64,000 nt of DNA, from NCBI GenBank assembly GCA_963762205.1, contig CAVXJZ010000005.1, positions 62,001 to 126,000 on the forward strand, written 5' to 3'. Numbering within the stretch: position 1 is the stretch's first letter; each line of letters starts with the position of its first letter. The position numbers and the translations under genes are program-made. Below are positions 35,208 through 43,861 of the stretch, piece by piece. The DNA is from VRUE01 sp963762205. Lineage in GTDB: Bacteria; Actinomycetota; Thermoleophilia; Solirubrobacterales; 70-9. The notes under the pieces were generated by a model that searched no databases, was not told the DNA's origin, and saw only the letters and a list, made by a program, of their open reading frames with translations.

Positions 35208-35957
35208 TCACCACTCCAGCTCCTCGGCCGGCGCCGGGCGCTCGTTGCGCTCGTCGGCGACGATCCGCCCGTCCCGCATGCGCAGCACCCGGTCGGCCAT
35301 CCGCCCGATCGCGGCGTTGTGGGTGACGAGGAGGACCGTCTGGCCGAGCTCGTGGCTGAGCTCGTGCAGCAGCCCGAGGACGGTGCGCCCGGTCTCCAGG
35401 TCGAGGGCGCCGGTCGGCTCGTCGCCGAGCAGCAGCCGGGGGCCGCCGGCCAGCGCCCGGGCGACCGCGACCCGCTGCTGCTCGCCGCCGGAAAGCTGGG
35501 CGGGAAAGTGGTCGAGGCGGTCGCCGAGGCCGACCCGCTCGAGCATCTCGGCCGAGCGGTCGGGGCCTTCCCCGAGCTCGGCGATCAGCTCGACGTTCTC
35601 GAGCGCGGTCAGGGTCGGGATCAGGTTGAAGAACTGGAAGACGAAGCCGACGGTGCGGCGCCGGAACCCGGTCCTGCCCTCCTCGTCGAGCGCCGAGACG
35701 TCCTCGCCGAAGACCTCGATCGCGCCCTCGCCGGCCGGCTCGATCCCGCCGATCAGGTTGAGCAGCGTCGTCTTGCCCGAGCCGCTGGGGCCGAGCAGGA
35801 CGACGAACTCCTCCGGCCAGACCCGCAGGTCGATCCCGCGCAGCGCCTGCACCGCGACCTCGCCGGTGCCGTAGGTCTTGCGCAGGCCGCGCAGGGAGAT
35901 CGCCGGCTCGCCCGTCTGAGGCGTCCCCCGATGCGCTCTGTCGGCCGGCACCGACAC
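35208..35957 (-). CDS. ABC transporter ATP-binding protein (LolD/MacB-like)
   Basis: 249 residues from a GTG at 35957, which directly follows the stop of the upstream membrane-protein gene; an in-frame start at 35999 would overlap that gene by 41 bases. Walker A GPSGSGKTTLL, Q-loop VFQFFNLIPTLTALENVEL, signature LSGGEQQRVAVARAL, Walker B LLLGDEPTGALD and switch His in VTHN are present. The partner is the permease at 32840-35203. Confidence 0.9.
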   Translation of the reverse strand: MSVPADRAHRGTPQTGEPAISLRGLRKTYGTGEVAVQALRGIDLRVWPEEFVVLLGPSGSGKTTLLNLIGGIEPAGEGAIEVFGEDVSALDEEGRTGFRRRTVGFVFQFFNLIPTLTALENVELIAELGEGPDRSAEMLERVGLGDRLDHFPAQLSGGEQQRVAVARALAGGPRLLLGDEPTGALDLETGRTVLGLLHELSHELGQTVLLVTHNAAIGRMADRVLRMRDGRIVADERNERPAPAEELEW

Positions 35958-35958
35958 C

Positions 35959-36820
35959 TCACTCGCGATGCTTGCGCTTGCGGCGCTCGCCACTCCCATC
36001 GTCCGCGGGGCCCTCGAGCTCGGCAGGCCCGCGCTCCTCGGAGGCCTCCCCCGGGCCCTCGAGCTGCGCCGCCTTCTCCGCCGGCGTCGGCCAGGGCATC
36101 GCCTCGCCGGTCTCCCAGGCGGGCGGCCTGCCGCGCGGCACCCAGCCGGCGAGCAGCAGCCCGAGGTAGACGAACCAGAGCAGGGTGAACTGGAAGAAGA
36201 TGAACGAGACGGCGCCGAGCGCCATGCCGAGCGAGCCCCAGAAGCGGGTCAGCAACCCGGTCCGCATCGCGTGCAGGCAGGTGTAGACCATGGCGACCAG
36301 GAAGCCGATCTGCCCCCCGAGGCCGAAGCCGGCGGCGAGGTCGCGCAGCGAGGCGCCGGTGATCGCGTCGCTCGCCACGTCGTCGGCGCGGTGCGCTGTT
36401 CAACCCGACGCCGTGGGCGAGCAGGCGGGGAACGTCGTCGGTGACGAAGTCGGACGCGGCGTTGAGGGTCGAGAGGCCGCTGAGGATCGCCAGCACGGCG
36501 AGGAACAGGGGGGCGGCGATGACGATGCCGACGAGCTGCCCGCGAACCGCCTCGCTGCGTTCGCGGGCGGCCCGGAACAGGTAGTAGAGCGGCGCCGCGA
36601 GCAATCCGACGCCAATCGCCTGCAGGATGCTGGAGATCATCTGCGCCGTGCGGTGCGCGTCGGCGTTGCGCAGCAGCTCGGAGTCGCCGTCGGCGCTGCC
36701 GACGCCCTGGCTGGCGACGACGATCGCCGCGATCACGAAACCGACGGCCGCCAGCGCCGCCAGCGCCGCGGGCAGGGCCCAGCGGCTCTCCCAGGCCAGC
36801 TCCTCCCTGCTCGAACCCAT
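35959..36820 (-). CDS. membrane protein of unknown function, split by a 1-base shift
   Basis: The reconstructed product is about 286 residues with six predicted helices. The first half (ALPAALAALAAVGFVIAAIV, SILQAIGVGLLAAPLYYLFR) and second half (GLGGQIGFLVAMVYTCLHAM, SFIFFQFTLLWFVYLGLLLA) are in different frames, joined by removing one base near 36386-36392. The C-terminus is a charged tail (Glu/Lys/Arg). It ends directly at the start of the ABC ATPase, suggesting an operon of three. Similar proteins are widespread in related actinobacteria, but I know no function. Confidence 0.75.
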
Positions 36821-36823
36821 CGG

Positions 36824-37270
36824 TCAGCCCCTCTCGTGGAAGTAGAACTGGGGCAGCGCCCCCTCGATCACGTCGGCCGTCATCCTCTGCGCGACCTCGA
36901 GGTTTCCGGTGCGCACGGCGATGTCGTCGAGGGTGACGATGCCCACCAGGCGGTCGCCCTCGACGACCGGCAGGCGCCGCACCCGGTGCTGGACCATCAG
37001 CGCCGCCGCCTCGTCGAGCTCCATCGCCGGCTCGCCGCAGATCAACGGCCGCGAGGCGTGGTCGGCGACCGGGGCGCCGCCGTCGACGCCCTCTGCGAAG
37101 ACCCGCATGGCGAGGTCGCGGTCGGTGACCATCGCCACCGGCGCGTCCCCCTGGTCGACGATGACGACCGATCCGACGCGGTGGTCGCGCATCAGCCGCG
37201 CCACCGACGCCGCGTCGGCGTCGGGTGCGGTGGTGACGACGCCCGGGGTCATGATCTCGCTGAGCCTCAT
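36824..37270 (-). CDS. CBS-domain pair protein
   Basis: 148 residues made of two CBS domains (about residues 1-60 and 70-130): MRLSEIMTPGVVTTAPD, GSVVIVDQGDAPVAMVTDRDL and VRRLPVVEGDRLVGIVTLDDI. Such stand-alone pairs bind adenine nucleotides and act as energy or redox sensors. The target is unknown. Four bases separate it from the upstream end of the membrane-protein operon on the same strand, so it may be the first gene of that operon. Confidence 0.88.
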   Translation of the reverse strand: MRLSEIMTPGVVTTAPDADAASVARLMRDHRVGSVVIVDQGDAPVAMVTDRDLAMRVFAEGVDGGAPVADHASRPLICGEPAMELDEAAALMVQHRVRRLPVVEGDRLVGIVTLDDIAVRTGNLEVAQRMTADVIEGALPQFYFHERG

Positions 37271-37288
37271 GGCGCGTACGCTACAGCC

Positions 37289-37918
37289 GTGAGCGCAAGG
37301 CAGCGCACCCCCGTGGTCCCGCTCGAGGCCGGGGCCGGGCCCGACAACCCCCCCTGCCCCGCCTGCGGCGAGCCGCTCTTCGGCTGGATCGACCCGCGGG
37401 CGGGTTTCGCGGGCGCGGTGCGGCGCTGCGAGAGCTGCGGGCTCGGGGTCGTCGGCGACCCCGGCGGGGCCGAGGACGCCCTGCGTGAGCTGGATGCGGC
37501 GACCGAGGGTGAGACGATCGCGATCGCCAATCGCGGCGGCTTCGCCGCCTGGGTCGGCGGCGCCGGCTGGGCGGGCCTCGACCCCGGGGCCCGTCATCTC
37601 TACACCGCCGAGGCGGTGCGCAGGCTCGTCGCCCACCGCGACCAGGTGGTCAGCGCGGCGCGCTGGGCGCCGGGGGCGGGCATCGCGGCCATGTGGCAGA
37701 CGGTGCTCAACGGCTTCACCTTCGGCCGCAACGTGGCGCTCGGCGCGCTCGGGCACGGGCGGTCGGCGCCCGCCGAGCGGCCATGGCAGCGCCGCATGGA
37801 CGCGGCGATCAGCGTCGTCGTCGCGATCCCGGCGCTGCTCTTCGCGCTGCCGATCGAGCTGATCGCCGCCGCCTGCCGGCGGGGCGGGGCGCTGAGGATG
37901 CGGGTCGAGCTGCTCTAG
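37289..37918 (+). CDS. zinc-ribbon protein with a C-terminal membrane helix
   Basis: 209 residues from GTG. Two CxxC pairs near the N-terminus (CPACGEPL and CESCGLGV) suggest a zinc ribbon; the C-terminal 40 residues include a hydrophobic helix (AISVVVAIPALLFALPIELI). The middle resembles the C-terminal part of methyltransferase-linked proteins (LYTAEAVRRLV), but no catalytic domain is visible. Function unknown. Convergent with the small gene at 37926. Confidence 0.65.
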   Translation: MSARQRTPVVPLEAGAGPDNPPCPACGEPLFGWIDPRAGFAGAVRRCESCGLGVVGDPGGAEDALRELDAATEGETIAIANRGGFAAWVGGAGWAGLDPGARHLYTAEAVRRLVAHRDQVVSAARWAPGAGIAAMWQTVLNGFTFGRNVALGALGHGRSAPAERPWQRRMDAAISVVVAIPALLFALPIELIAAACRRGGALRMRVELL

Positions 37919-37925
37919 CCGCCGG

Positions 37926-38195
37926 CTAGGAGAGGCCTTCGCGGGCCTCGCGGACCAGGGTCACTGCCTCGGGGAAGAGGACGCGGATCGCGTCGCGCAC
38001 CTGCATCGCCTGTTCGTCGCTGTCGCCGGTCAGCTCCAGCTGGCCGATCGAGGCGACGGTCATCTCGACGGCGAGCTTGATCGCATTGTCGGCCCAGGCC
38101 ACGCGCTGAGAGGACTGCATCTGCTCGGAGAGCTCCTCCATGCGGGCGCGGAACTCGTCCGGATCGCCGAAGAGGTTGAACGGGTTTCCCTCCAT
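37926..38195 (-). CDS. small conserved hypothetical protein
   Basis: 89 residues, starting MEGNPFNLFGDPDEFRAR, helical and rich in acidic residues. The NPFNLFGDP opening resembles small actinobacterial proteins near zinc-metalloprotease-like genes, but I cannot assign it. Short spacing (8 bases) to the convergent gene; divergent from the gene at 38277. Confidence 0.55.
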   Translation of the reverse strand: MEGNPFNLFGDPDEFRARMEELSEQMQSSQRVAWADNAIKLAVEMTVASIGQLELTGDSDEQAMQVRDAIRVLFPEAVTLVREAREGLS

Positions 38196-38276
38196 GCGGG
38201 GAATGAAAGCAGAACCGTTCGAGATCCCTGACCTTCCGGGCGCCACGCGCGCGCCCGCGCCATCTAGCTTCGAGGC

Positions 38277-38936
38277 ATGGGACCTGAGGAGACCGGCGAG
38301 CGGGGCTCGGCCAGCGTCGAGCAGGCGGGCCTCTCGGCGCTGCTGGCGCTGATCCTGCTGGCCGCGATCGCGGCGGTCGCCGCGGGCGGAGACGTCGACG
38401 CCGGCCGCACCCTCGCCAGGGCGCTGGGTCGCAAGGTCGCCTGCGCGCCGCGCCTGCCCGACGCCTGCCGCCACCACCCGCTGGTACCCGCCTACGGCTG
38501 GCCCCTGGCGCGCCTGGCGAGGGCGTTCGCACCGGCTCCCACGGCCCGGCCGGGGCCTGGCGGCCTGCCGCTCGTCCCCGTCGACTTCCGCCGCTGCCGG
38601 CGAGCGAGCTGCGCGGTGGCCGCCGGCCCGCACCTGACGGCCTCCGGGCGCCGCACGACCGCCTTCGTCGAGGTCGAGGATCGGCGTCGCGACCGCGGCC
38701 GGGTCGAGCTCACCTACTGGCTCTACCGCCCCGGTCTCGGCTGGGAGCGGATGGTGCGCAGCGCCGGCCAGGCGGATGTCGAGGCCACGGCCGGGACTCG
38801 TGTCCTGCTCAAGGACGACCCCGCCCTGGTCCCGCTCGAGACCCTCGCCGGCCGCAACCACTACGACTTCCCGGCGGGCGAGCGACCGCCCTGGCAGTGG
38901 AAGGTCGGCGGGCGCCACCCCGGTTGGTCGAGCTAG
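38277..38936 (+). CDS. hypothetical protein with a TadE/pilin-like N-terminus
   Basis: 219 residues. The N-terminus GERGSASVEQAGLSALLALI followed by a single hydrophobic helix resembles TadE/Flp-type pseudopilins, which have a charged lead, a GSxxVE junction and a helix. The rest is Arg-rich, with cysteine pairs at ACAPRLPDAC and CRRASCAV, and is predicted outside the membrane. No tad genes are nearby. Function unknown. Confidence 0.6.
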   Translation: MGPEETGERGSASVEQAGLSALLALILLAAIAAVAAGGDVDAGRTLARALGRKVACAPRLPDACRHHPLVPAYGWPLARLARAFAPAPTARPGPGGLPLVPVDFRRCRRASCAVAAGPHLTASGRRTTAFVEVEDRRRDRGRVELTYWLYRPGLGWERMVRSAGQADVEATAGTRVLLKDDPALVPLETLAGRNHYDFPAGERPPWQWKVGGRHPGWSS

Positions 38937-38943
38937 CCCGGGC

Positions 38944-39939
38944 TCAAACGCTCGCCGCCGCGTTCGCCGCCTGCTCCTCCTGCTCGGCTTCGTCCTGCGC
39001 TTCGCGGATCAGGCCGCGCCAGTCGGTGGTGCGGAAGACGAGCAGGATCGCGGCGAACCCGAGCACCACCGACCAGGCCGCCATCGCGATCTGCGTGCCG
39101 ACCGAGAAGGCGAGGACGATGGTGCGCGACGGGCCGCTGAGCGTCGCCGCCAGCAGCGCCTGCTGGGCGCCCGCGCCCCCGGGGGTGAAGGGGATCACGT
39201 TGGCGATCGCCTGCACGCTCATCACCAGCAGGACGTTGCCGATCGAGCCGCCGATCCCGAAGGCCTCGAGGAAGAACCAGAAGGCGGCGAACCGGCAGAG
39301 CCAGCCGACCCCCTGCCAGGCCGCCACCTGGCGCAGGTAGCGGCGCGGCTCGGTGAGGATGACGAGGCCCTGTTTGACGCGCTCCCAGAAGCGGCGCACG
39401 CGGTGGGAGAGGAGGACCACGGCGACGATCCCGAGCACGAGCACGGCCGCCACGAAGATCGCCAGTGTGCGCGGGTGGTCGGCCCAGAAGGAGATCTCGA
39501 AGGCGGGCAGGTTGGGCAGGCGCGGCGGGTCGGGCAGCAGCCCCTGGGTGATCGCGTAGAGCAGGACGAGGACGCCGACCGTCGTGTCGAAGACCGTCTG
39601 CACGAGGAAGGAGGAGGTGACCGCGGGGTAGGAGGCGCCCCTGATCTGGCGCTTGACCAGGAAGATTTTGGTTACGTCGCCCGCCCGGGCCGGGAATATC
39701 GCGTTGATGCCCGCACCGGCCAGGTAGGCGGCGCTGAGCGGCAGGAAGGCGATCTTCGAAGCCGGGTAGGCGGCATGGAGGACGTTGCGCCAGGCCCAGG
39801 CGCGTGAGATCTGCATCGCGGCGAGGAACCCGAGGGCGAGCGCGAACGGCGTCCAGGAGACCTCGGAGAGGTGCGTGAAGAACTCGCCGGCCGCGTTGAC
39901 GAACGCTTCGACGTTTGAATCGAGATCGGCGACGGGCAT
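38944..39939 (-). CDS. LPG-synthase-TM/UPF0104 flippase-like membrane protein
   Basis: 331 residues, about eight helices. Blocks SAAYLAGAGINAIFPARAGD, the KQIRGASYPAVTSSFLVQ segment and NVIPFTPGGAGAQQALLAA are characteristic of the lysylphosphatidylglycerol-synthase transmembrane domain family (YbhN/AglD-like), which includes lipid flippases. The soluble synthase domain is absent. It is divergent from the sulfotransferase at 39962 with a 22-base gap, and the two may act on one lipid or glycolipid (inference). Confidence 0.82.
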   Translation of the reverse strand: MPVADLDSNVEAFVNAAGEFFTHLSEVSWTPFALALGFLAAMQISRAWAWRNVLHAAYPASKIAFLPLSAAYLAGAGINAIFPARAGDVTKIFLVKRQIRGASYPAVTSSFLVQTVFDTTVGVLVLLYAITQGLLPDPPRLPNLPAFEISFWADHPRTLAIFVAAVLVLGIVAVVLLSHRVRRFWERVKQGLVILTEPRRYLRQVAAWQGVGWLCRFAAFWFFLEAFGIGGSIGNVLLVMSVQAIANVIPFTPGGAGAQQALLAATLSGPSRTIVLAFSVGTQIAMAAWSVVLGFAAILLVFRTTDWRGLIREAQDEAEQEEQAANAAASV

Positions 39940-39961
39940 CGGAAAGCTAGACTAGCCCGCC

Positions 39962-40951
39962 GTGCCAGAGGCCAAGGCCCCCCAGACAGCCGCGCCGGCG
40001 GCCCACGATCCCGCCGACGTGGCGATGTGCGATCGCGCCCGCGAGCGCTACGCCGGCGACCGCGGCAGCCGCCTGCGCCGGCGCCGCAGGCGCCACGCCG
40101 AGCTGCCCAACCTGATCATCGTCGGCGGCCTCAAGTGCGGCACGACGAGCATCCACCACTACCTCGGCCTGCACCCTGAGATCCAGATGTCGAAGCCGAA
40201 GGAGCTCAACTTCTTCGTCGAGGAGCTGAACTGGGACCTGGGGCTCGACTGGTACGCGAGCCGCTTCGACGACCGCTTCAGGGTGCGCGGCGAGTCCTCC
40301 CCGCACTACACGAACCTGCCCCGCTTCGAGGGCTGCGCGCAGCGGATCCGCGAGCACTGTCCCGACGCGCGGCTGATCTACATGGTGCGCGACCCGATCA
40401 AGCGGATCCTCTCCCACTGGGTCCACGCGACGGGCGCCGGCTATGAGGACGGCGAGCTCGTCGACGTCCTCTCGCGCCCGGACACCTCCTACATGAGCCG
40501 CTCCAAGTACTGGATGCAGCTGCAGCCCTACCTCGAGCTCTTCGACCGCGAGCAGATCGAGGTCATCGCCCAGGAGGAGCTGCAGCGCGAACGCGAGGAG
40601 ACGATGCGCAGGGCCTTCCGCTTCGCCGGGGTGGACGAGGACTTCATCTCGGAGCAGTTCGACCGCGAGTGGGAGAAGTCGAGCGCCAAGCAGGACGACA
40701 AATACCAACTCATGGAGCGGCTGATCAAACTGCCCGGCTTCCGCTCGTTCGACCGCAACTTCGACCGGCTGCCGGAGCGGATGCGCTGGATGGTCGAGAA
40801 GATCGTCCACAACCCCGACAAACCCTCCGCCGAGAAGCCGAAGCTCCCGGACGACCTCTTCGAGACGATCCGCGGCCGCTTCGGCGAGGACGTCGCGGCG
40901 CTGCAGCGGTTCGCCGGCCGCGAGTTCGCCGGCTGGCACGACTACTCCTGA
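39962..40951 (+). CDS. PAPS-dependent sulfotransferase
   Basis: 329 residues from GTG. The 5'-phosphosulfate binding loop is IIVGGLKCGTTSIHHYL (about residues 44-60), and the 3'-phosphate motif is RLIYMVRDPIKRILSHWVHA (about 137-156). These are the two hallmark sites of the carbohydrate/lipid sulfotransferase family (NDST-like). The first 40 residues are Arg-rich and variable. The acceptor is unknown. No cys genes for PAPS synthesis are in the window. Divergent from the flippase-like gene. Confidence 0.88.
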   Translation: MPEAKAPQTAAPAAHDPADVAMCDRARERYAGDRGSRLRRRRRRHAELPNLIIVGGLKCGTTSIHHYLGLHPEIQMSKPKELNFFVEELNWDLGLDWYASRFDDRFRVRGESSPHYTNLPRFEGCAQRIREHCPDARLIYMVRDPIKRILSHWVHATGAGYEDGELVDVLSRPDTSYMSRSKYWMQLQPYLELFDREQIEVIAQEELQREREETMRRAFRFAGVDEDFISEQFDREWEKSSAKQDDKYQLMERLIKLPGFRSFDRNFDRLPERMRWMVEKIVHNPDKPSAEKPKLPDDLFETIRGRFGEDVAALQRFAGREFAGWHDYS

Positions 40952-41036
40952 GCGCCCTCGTGTCCGGCGTTCGGCGGGCGGCGGCATCGGCCCGCCCGGC
41001 GCACACCGAGTTCGGCGATTGGTGGACACTGGACAC

Positions 41037-41768
41037 GTGCGACGTCTGATTCCCGATCCCGCGCCGACCACGGTCGAGGAGCAGCTCGACCGCTACCGCC
41101 CCTGGGAGGAGGTGCGGAAGGGCCGCCCCTTCGTGGCGATGAACTTCGCCGCCACGGTCGACGGCCGGGCGACGATCGGCGGGGTCTCGGGCCAGATCGG
41201 CTCGGGGACCGACACGGCGATGCTCGCCGGGCTGCGCACCCGCTTCGACGCGGTGATGATCGGCGCCGGGACGATGCGCGCCGAGCGCTACGGGCGGCCG
41301 GTGGCCGCCGAGGAGAAGCGCGAAGCCCGCGAGCGCCTGGGCCTCCCCCACGACCCCCTGATGGTGATCGTCAGCGACAGCCTCGACCTGCCGTGGGACG
41401 CGCCGCTCTTCACCGAGGGCGGCGGTCGCGTGCTGATCTTCACCTCCTCCGCGGCGGAGGCCCCGGAAACGGCGACCCCGGTCGCGGTCGCGCGCCACGA
41501 GGGGGCGGTCGACCTGGCCAAGGCGCTGCGCCGGCTGCGCGAGGAGAGCGGAGTCAGGGCGCTGCTCTGCGAGGGCGGGCCGCGCCTGCACGCCGAGATG
41601 CAGGCGGGCGGCCTGGTCGACGAGCTCTTTCTGACGATCTCCCCAAAGCTCGCCGGCGGGGCGGCGCCGCGAATCGTCGAGGGCGAGCTGCCCGGCGTCG
41701 AGCCGCTGGAGCTGGCCTGGCTGCTCGAGGAGGAGGGCGAGCTCTTCGCCCGCTACCGCCTGCCCTGA
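41037..41768 (+). CDS. RibD C-terminal domain (reductase) family protein
   Basis: 243 residues from GTG 41037. The dihydrofolate-reductase-like fold has PFVAMNFAATVDGRATIGG, MIGAGTMRAERYGRP, VRALLCEGGPRLHAEMQAGGL and VDELFLTISPKLAGG, as in the reductase half of RibD. The deaminase domain is absent. It may be the riboflavin-pathway pyrimidine reductase or one of its paralogues. No other rib genes are adjacent. The acyl-CoA dehydrogenase follows 14 bases after its stop. Confidence 0.85.
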   Translation: MRRLIPDPAPTTVEEQLDRYRPWEEVRKGRPFVAMNFAATVDGRATIGGVSGQIGSGTDTAMLAGLRTRFDAVMIGAGTMRAERYGRPVAAEEKREARERLGLPHDPLMVIVSDSLDLPWDAPLFTEGGGRVLIFTSSAAEAPETATPVAVARHEGAVDLAKALRRLREESGVRALLCEGGPRLHAEMQAGGLVDELFLTISPKLAGGAAPRIVEGELPGVEPLELAWLLEEEGELFARYRLP

Positions 41769-41782
41769 GTAGGATCACCGAC

Positions 41783-43045
41783 GTGGACTTCAAGCCCAGT
41801 CCCGAGGTCGACGCCCTGCGCGAGCGGGTGCTCGACTTCATGGACGAGAACGTCTACCCGCAGGAGCGGGAGATCATGGAGGGGCTCGACGCCGAGGTGG
41901 CGACCGGGGTTCCCTATCCGGAGATCCTGGTCGGGATCCGCGAGAAGGCGAGGTCGGAGGGCCTCTGGAACCTCTTCATGCCCGACGAGCGCTTCGGGCC
42001 CGGCCTCTCGAACTGGGAGTACGGGCTGCTCTGCGAGGAGATGGGCCGCAGCCCCGCGGCGGCGCCGATGGCCTTCAACTGCGCGGCGCCGGACACCGGC
42101 AACATGGAGATCCTCGCCGAGCACGGGACCGAGGAGCAGCGCGAGCGCTGGCTGGAGCCGCTGCTCGAGGGCCGGATCCGCTCCTGCTTCTCGATGACCG
42201 AGCCCGACGTCTCCGGCTCGGACCCGACCCTGCTGCAGGCGCGCGCCGTGCGCGACGGCGACGAGTGGGTGATCGACGGTCACAAGTGGTTCACCTCCGG
42301 CGCCGTCGGCGCCGACCTGGCGATCGCGATGGTCGTCACCGACCCCGACGCCCACCCCTACGCGCGCGCCTCGATGATCTGCGTGCCGACCGACGCGCCC
42401 GGCTTCAACCTGGTCCGCCCGATCCCGGTGATGGGCCACGACGGGGGGCCCGGCCACTGCGAGATCCGCTACGAAGAGTGCCGCGTCCCGGCCGCCAACC
42501 TGCTCGGCGAGCAGGGAGGCGGCTTCGCGATCGCCCAGGACCGGCTCGGCCCGGGCCGCATCCACCACTGCATGCGGGCGATCGGGACCGCCGAGCGGGC
42601 GCTGGAGATGATGTGCCGCCGAGCCAACGAGCGGGTCGCCTTCGGCGGGCCGCTGGGCGAGAAGCAGTTCGTCCAGGAGGCGATCGCCTCCTCGCGGATG
42701 GAGATCGACCAGGCGCGGCTGCTGACCCTGTACGCGGCCTGGAAGATGGACACCGAGGGCAAGCGGGCGGCGCGCCAGGCGATCTCGGCGATCAAGGTGG
42801 TCGCCGCCAACATCGTCATGGACGTCCTCGACCGCGCGATCCAGGTCCACGGCAGCCTCGGGATGACCGACGACACCCCGCTTGCCGCCCTCTGGCGCTT
42901 CAGCCGCATGCTGCGGCTCGCCGACGGACCCGACGAGGTCCACAAGATGGTCCTCGCCCGCCGTGAGCTGAACCGCTGGGCGAAGCGCGCCGAGGCGGAG
43001 CAGAGCGGCGAGCTGAAGTCACGCCACGCTCCCCGGGCGATCTGA
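41783..43045 (+). CDS. acyl-CoA dehydrogenase
   Basis: 420 residues. Flavoprotein of fatty-acid beta-oxidation, forming the trans-2-enoyl-CoA. The FAD/substrate block SCFSMTEPDVSGSDPT, the GHKWFTSGAV segment, RANERVAFGGPLGEKQFVQ and the C-terminal QVHGSLGMTDDTPLAALWRFSR match the FadE family of about 410-residue members often paired with APH-like phosphotransferases (one occurs at 45442). Start GTG 41783. The gene ends at a strong hairpin (43054-43092). Confidence 0.92.
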   Translation: MDFKPSPEVDALRERVLDFMDENVYPQEREIMEGLDAEVATGVPYPEILVGIREKARSEGLWNLFMPDERFGPGLSNWEYGLLCEEMGRSPAAAPMAFNCAAPDTGNMEILAEHGTEEQRERWLEPLLEGRIRSCFSMTEPDVSGSDPTLLQARAVRDGDEWVIDGHKWFTSGAVGADLAIAMVVTDPDAHPYARASMICVPTDAPGFNLVRPIPVMGHDGGPGHCEIRYEECRVPAANLLGEQGGGFAIAQDRLGPGRIHHCMRAIGTAERALEMMCRRANERVAFGGPLGEKQFVQEAIASSRMEIDQARLLTLYAAWKMDTEGKRAARQAISAIKVVAANIVMDVLDRAIQVHGSLGMTDDTPLAALWRFSRMLRLADGPDEVHKMVLARRELNRWAKRAEAEQSGELKSRHAPRAI

Positions 43046-43053
43046 GCCCGGGG

Positions 43054-43092
43054 CCAGGTGGGCGAGTGAGGCCCTACCTCGCCCCCACCTGG
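43054..43092. terminator. bidirectional hairpin terminator candidate
   Basis: A strong stem, ccaggtgggcgag (43054-43066) and ctcgcccccacctgg (43078-43092), with an 11-base loop, lies between the acyl-CoA dehydrogenase and the convergent repeat-protein gene. No T-run follows, as is common in high-GC actinobacteria. Confidence 0.65.
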
Positions 43093-43107
43093 CCGAGGTG
43101 GACAGCC

Positions 43108-43842
43108 CTATTTGGTGCCGATCACGTCGACCAGGGAGTTGGTCACGGTCACGCCGCTGCCGGCCCCGCACGAGGCCGCTTCCAGTTTCACCGAGAAGGT
43201 GCGGGTCGCCGGGGCGAGCGGGGGAGCGCGGCTCAGCGCGCTGACGCCCCCCGGATCGGGGCCGAACTCCAGGCGCCTGGTCACGGCGCCTGCCGTCTGG
43301 TCGAACACCTGCCCCGTCCCCGCCAGCTCGGTCGGAGTCGGCGCTTCGGGGTTGGCGGCGTCGATGCTCAGTTTCGCCGCCGCCGTGCGCGGCGGCGAGC
43401 AGCCGGCGGCGAAGGTGACGTCGAGCGCCGCCAGGTACTGGTTGTCTTCGTCCGGCTGCTGCGTGTAGGCGCCGATCGTGAAGGACCCGGGCGCGAAGGG
43501 GATCTGGCTCGCGTTCCGGACTCGCGCCACGACCCGGGAGAAGGCCGTGCTGGCCGTGTCGATCTTGGCGCCGCTCACCGCGCCGTCGGCGATCTTTCCG
43601 TTGGTCACGGCGCCGTCGGCGAGCTTGGCCGCGTTGACGGAGCCGTTGCGGATCTTCGCCCTCGTCACCGCGTTCTTCTTGATCTTGGCCTTGGTGACCG
43701 CGTTGCCCTTCAGCTGCTTGGTGCCGACCGTCTTCTTGCCGAGCTGCTTGGCGGCGACCGCGGTGCCGCCGGCGAGCAGCAGGAAGATCCCGATCGTGGA
43801 GACCACGTTTGCGTAGCTGAGATGCCTGCGGATCGCGCTCAT
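43108..43842 (-). CDS. NAVTxAKI-repeat surface protein, paralogue 1
   Basis: 244 residues. N-terminal signal/anchor helix (VVSTIGIFLLLAGGTAVAAK), then about five short repeats of the kind GNAVTKAKIKKNAVTRAKIRNGSVNAAKL (residues about 45-95), predicted to form a regular rod or beta-solenoid-like stalk. The C-terminal domain (about 100-244) has cysteines at CSPP and CGAG. Residues 1-98 are almost identical to the two neighbours; the remainder is only similar. Function unknown; probably exported. Three bases of the start context and the spacer are also repeated. Confidence 0.78.
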   Translation of the reverse strand: MSAIRRHLSYANVVSTIGIFLLLAGGTAVAAKQLGKKTVGTKQLKGNAVTKAKIKKNAVTRAKIRNGSVNAAKLADGAVTNGKIADGAVSGAKIDTASTAFSRVVARVRNASQIPFAPGSFTIGAYTQQPDEDNQYLAALDVTFAAGCSPPRTAAAKLSIDAANPEAPTPTELAGTGQVFDQTAGAVTRRLEFGPDPGGVSALSRAPPLAPATRTFSVKLEAASCGAGSGVTVTNSLVDVIGTK

Positions 43843-43861
43843 CGTGGGTTCCCCGGCTCTC

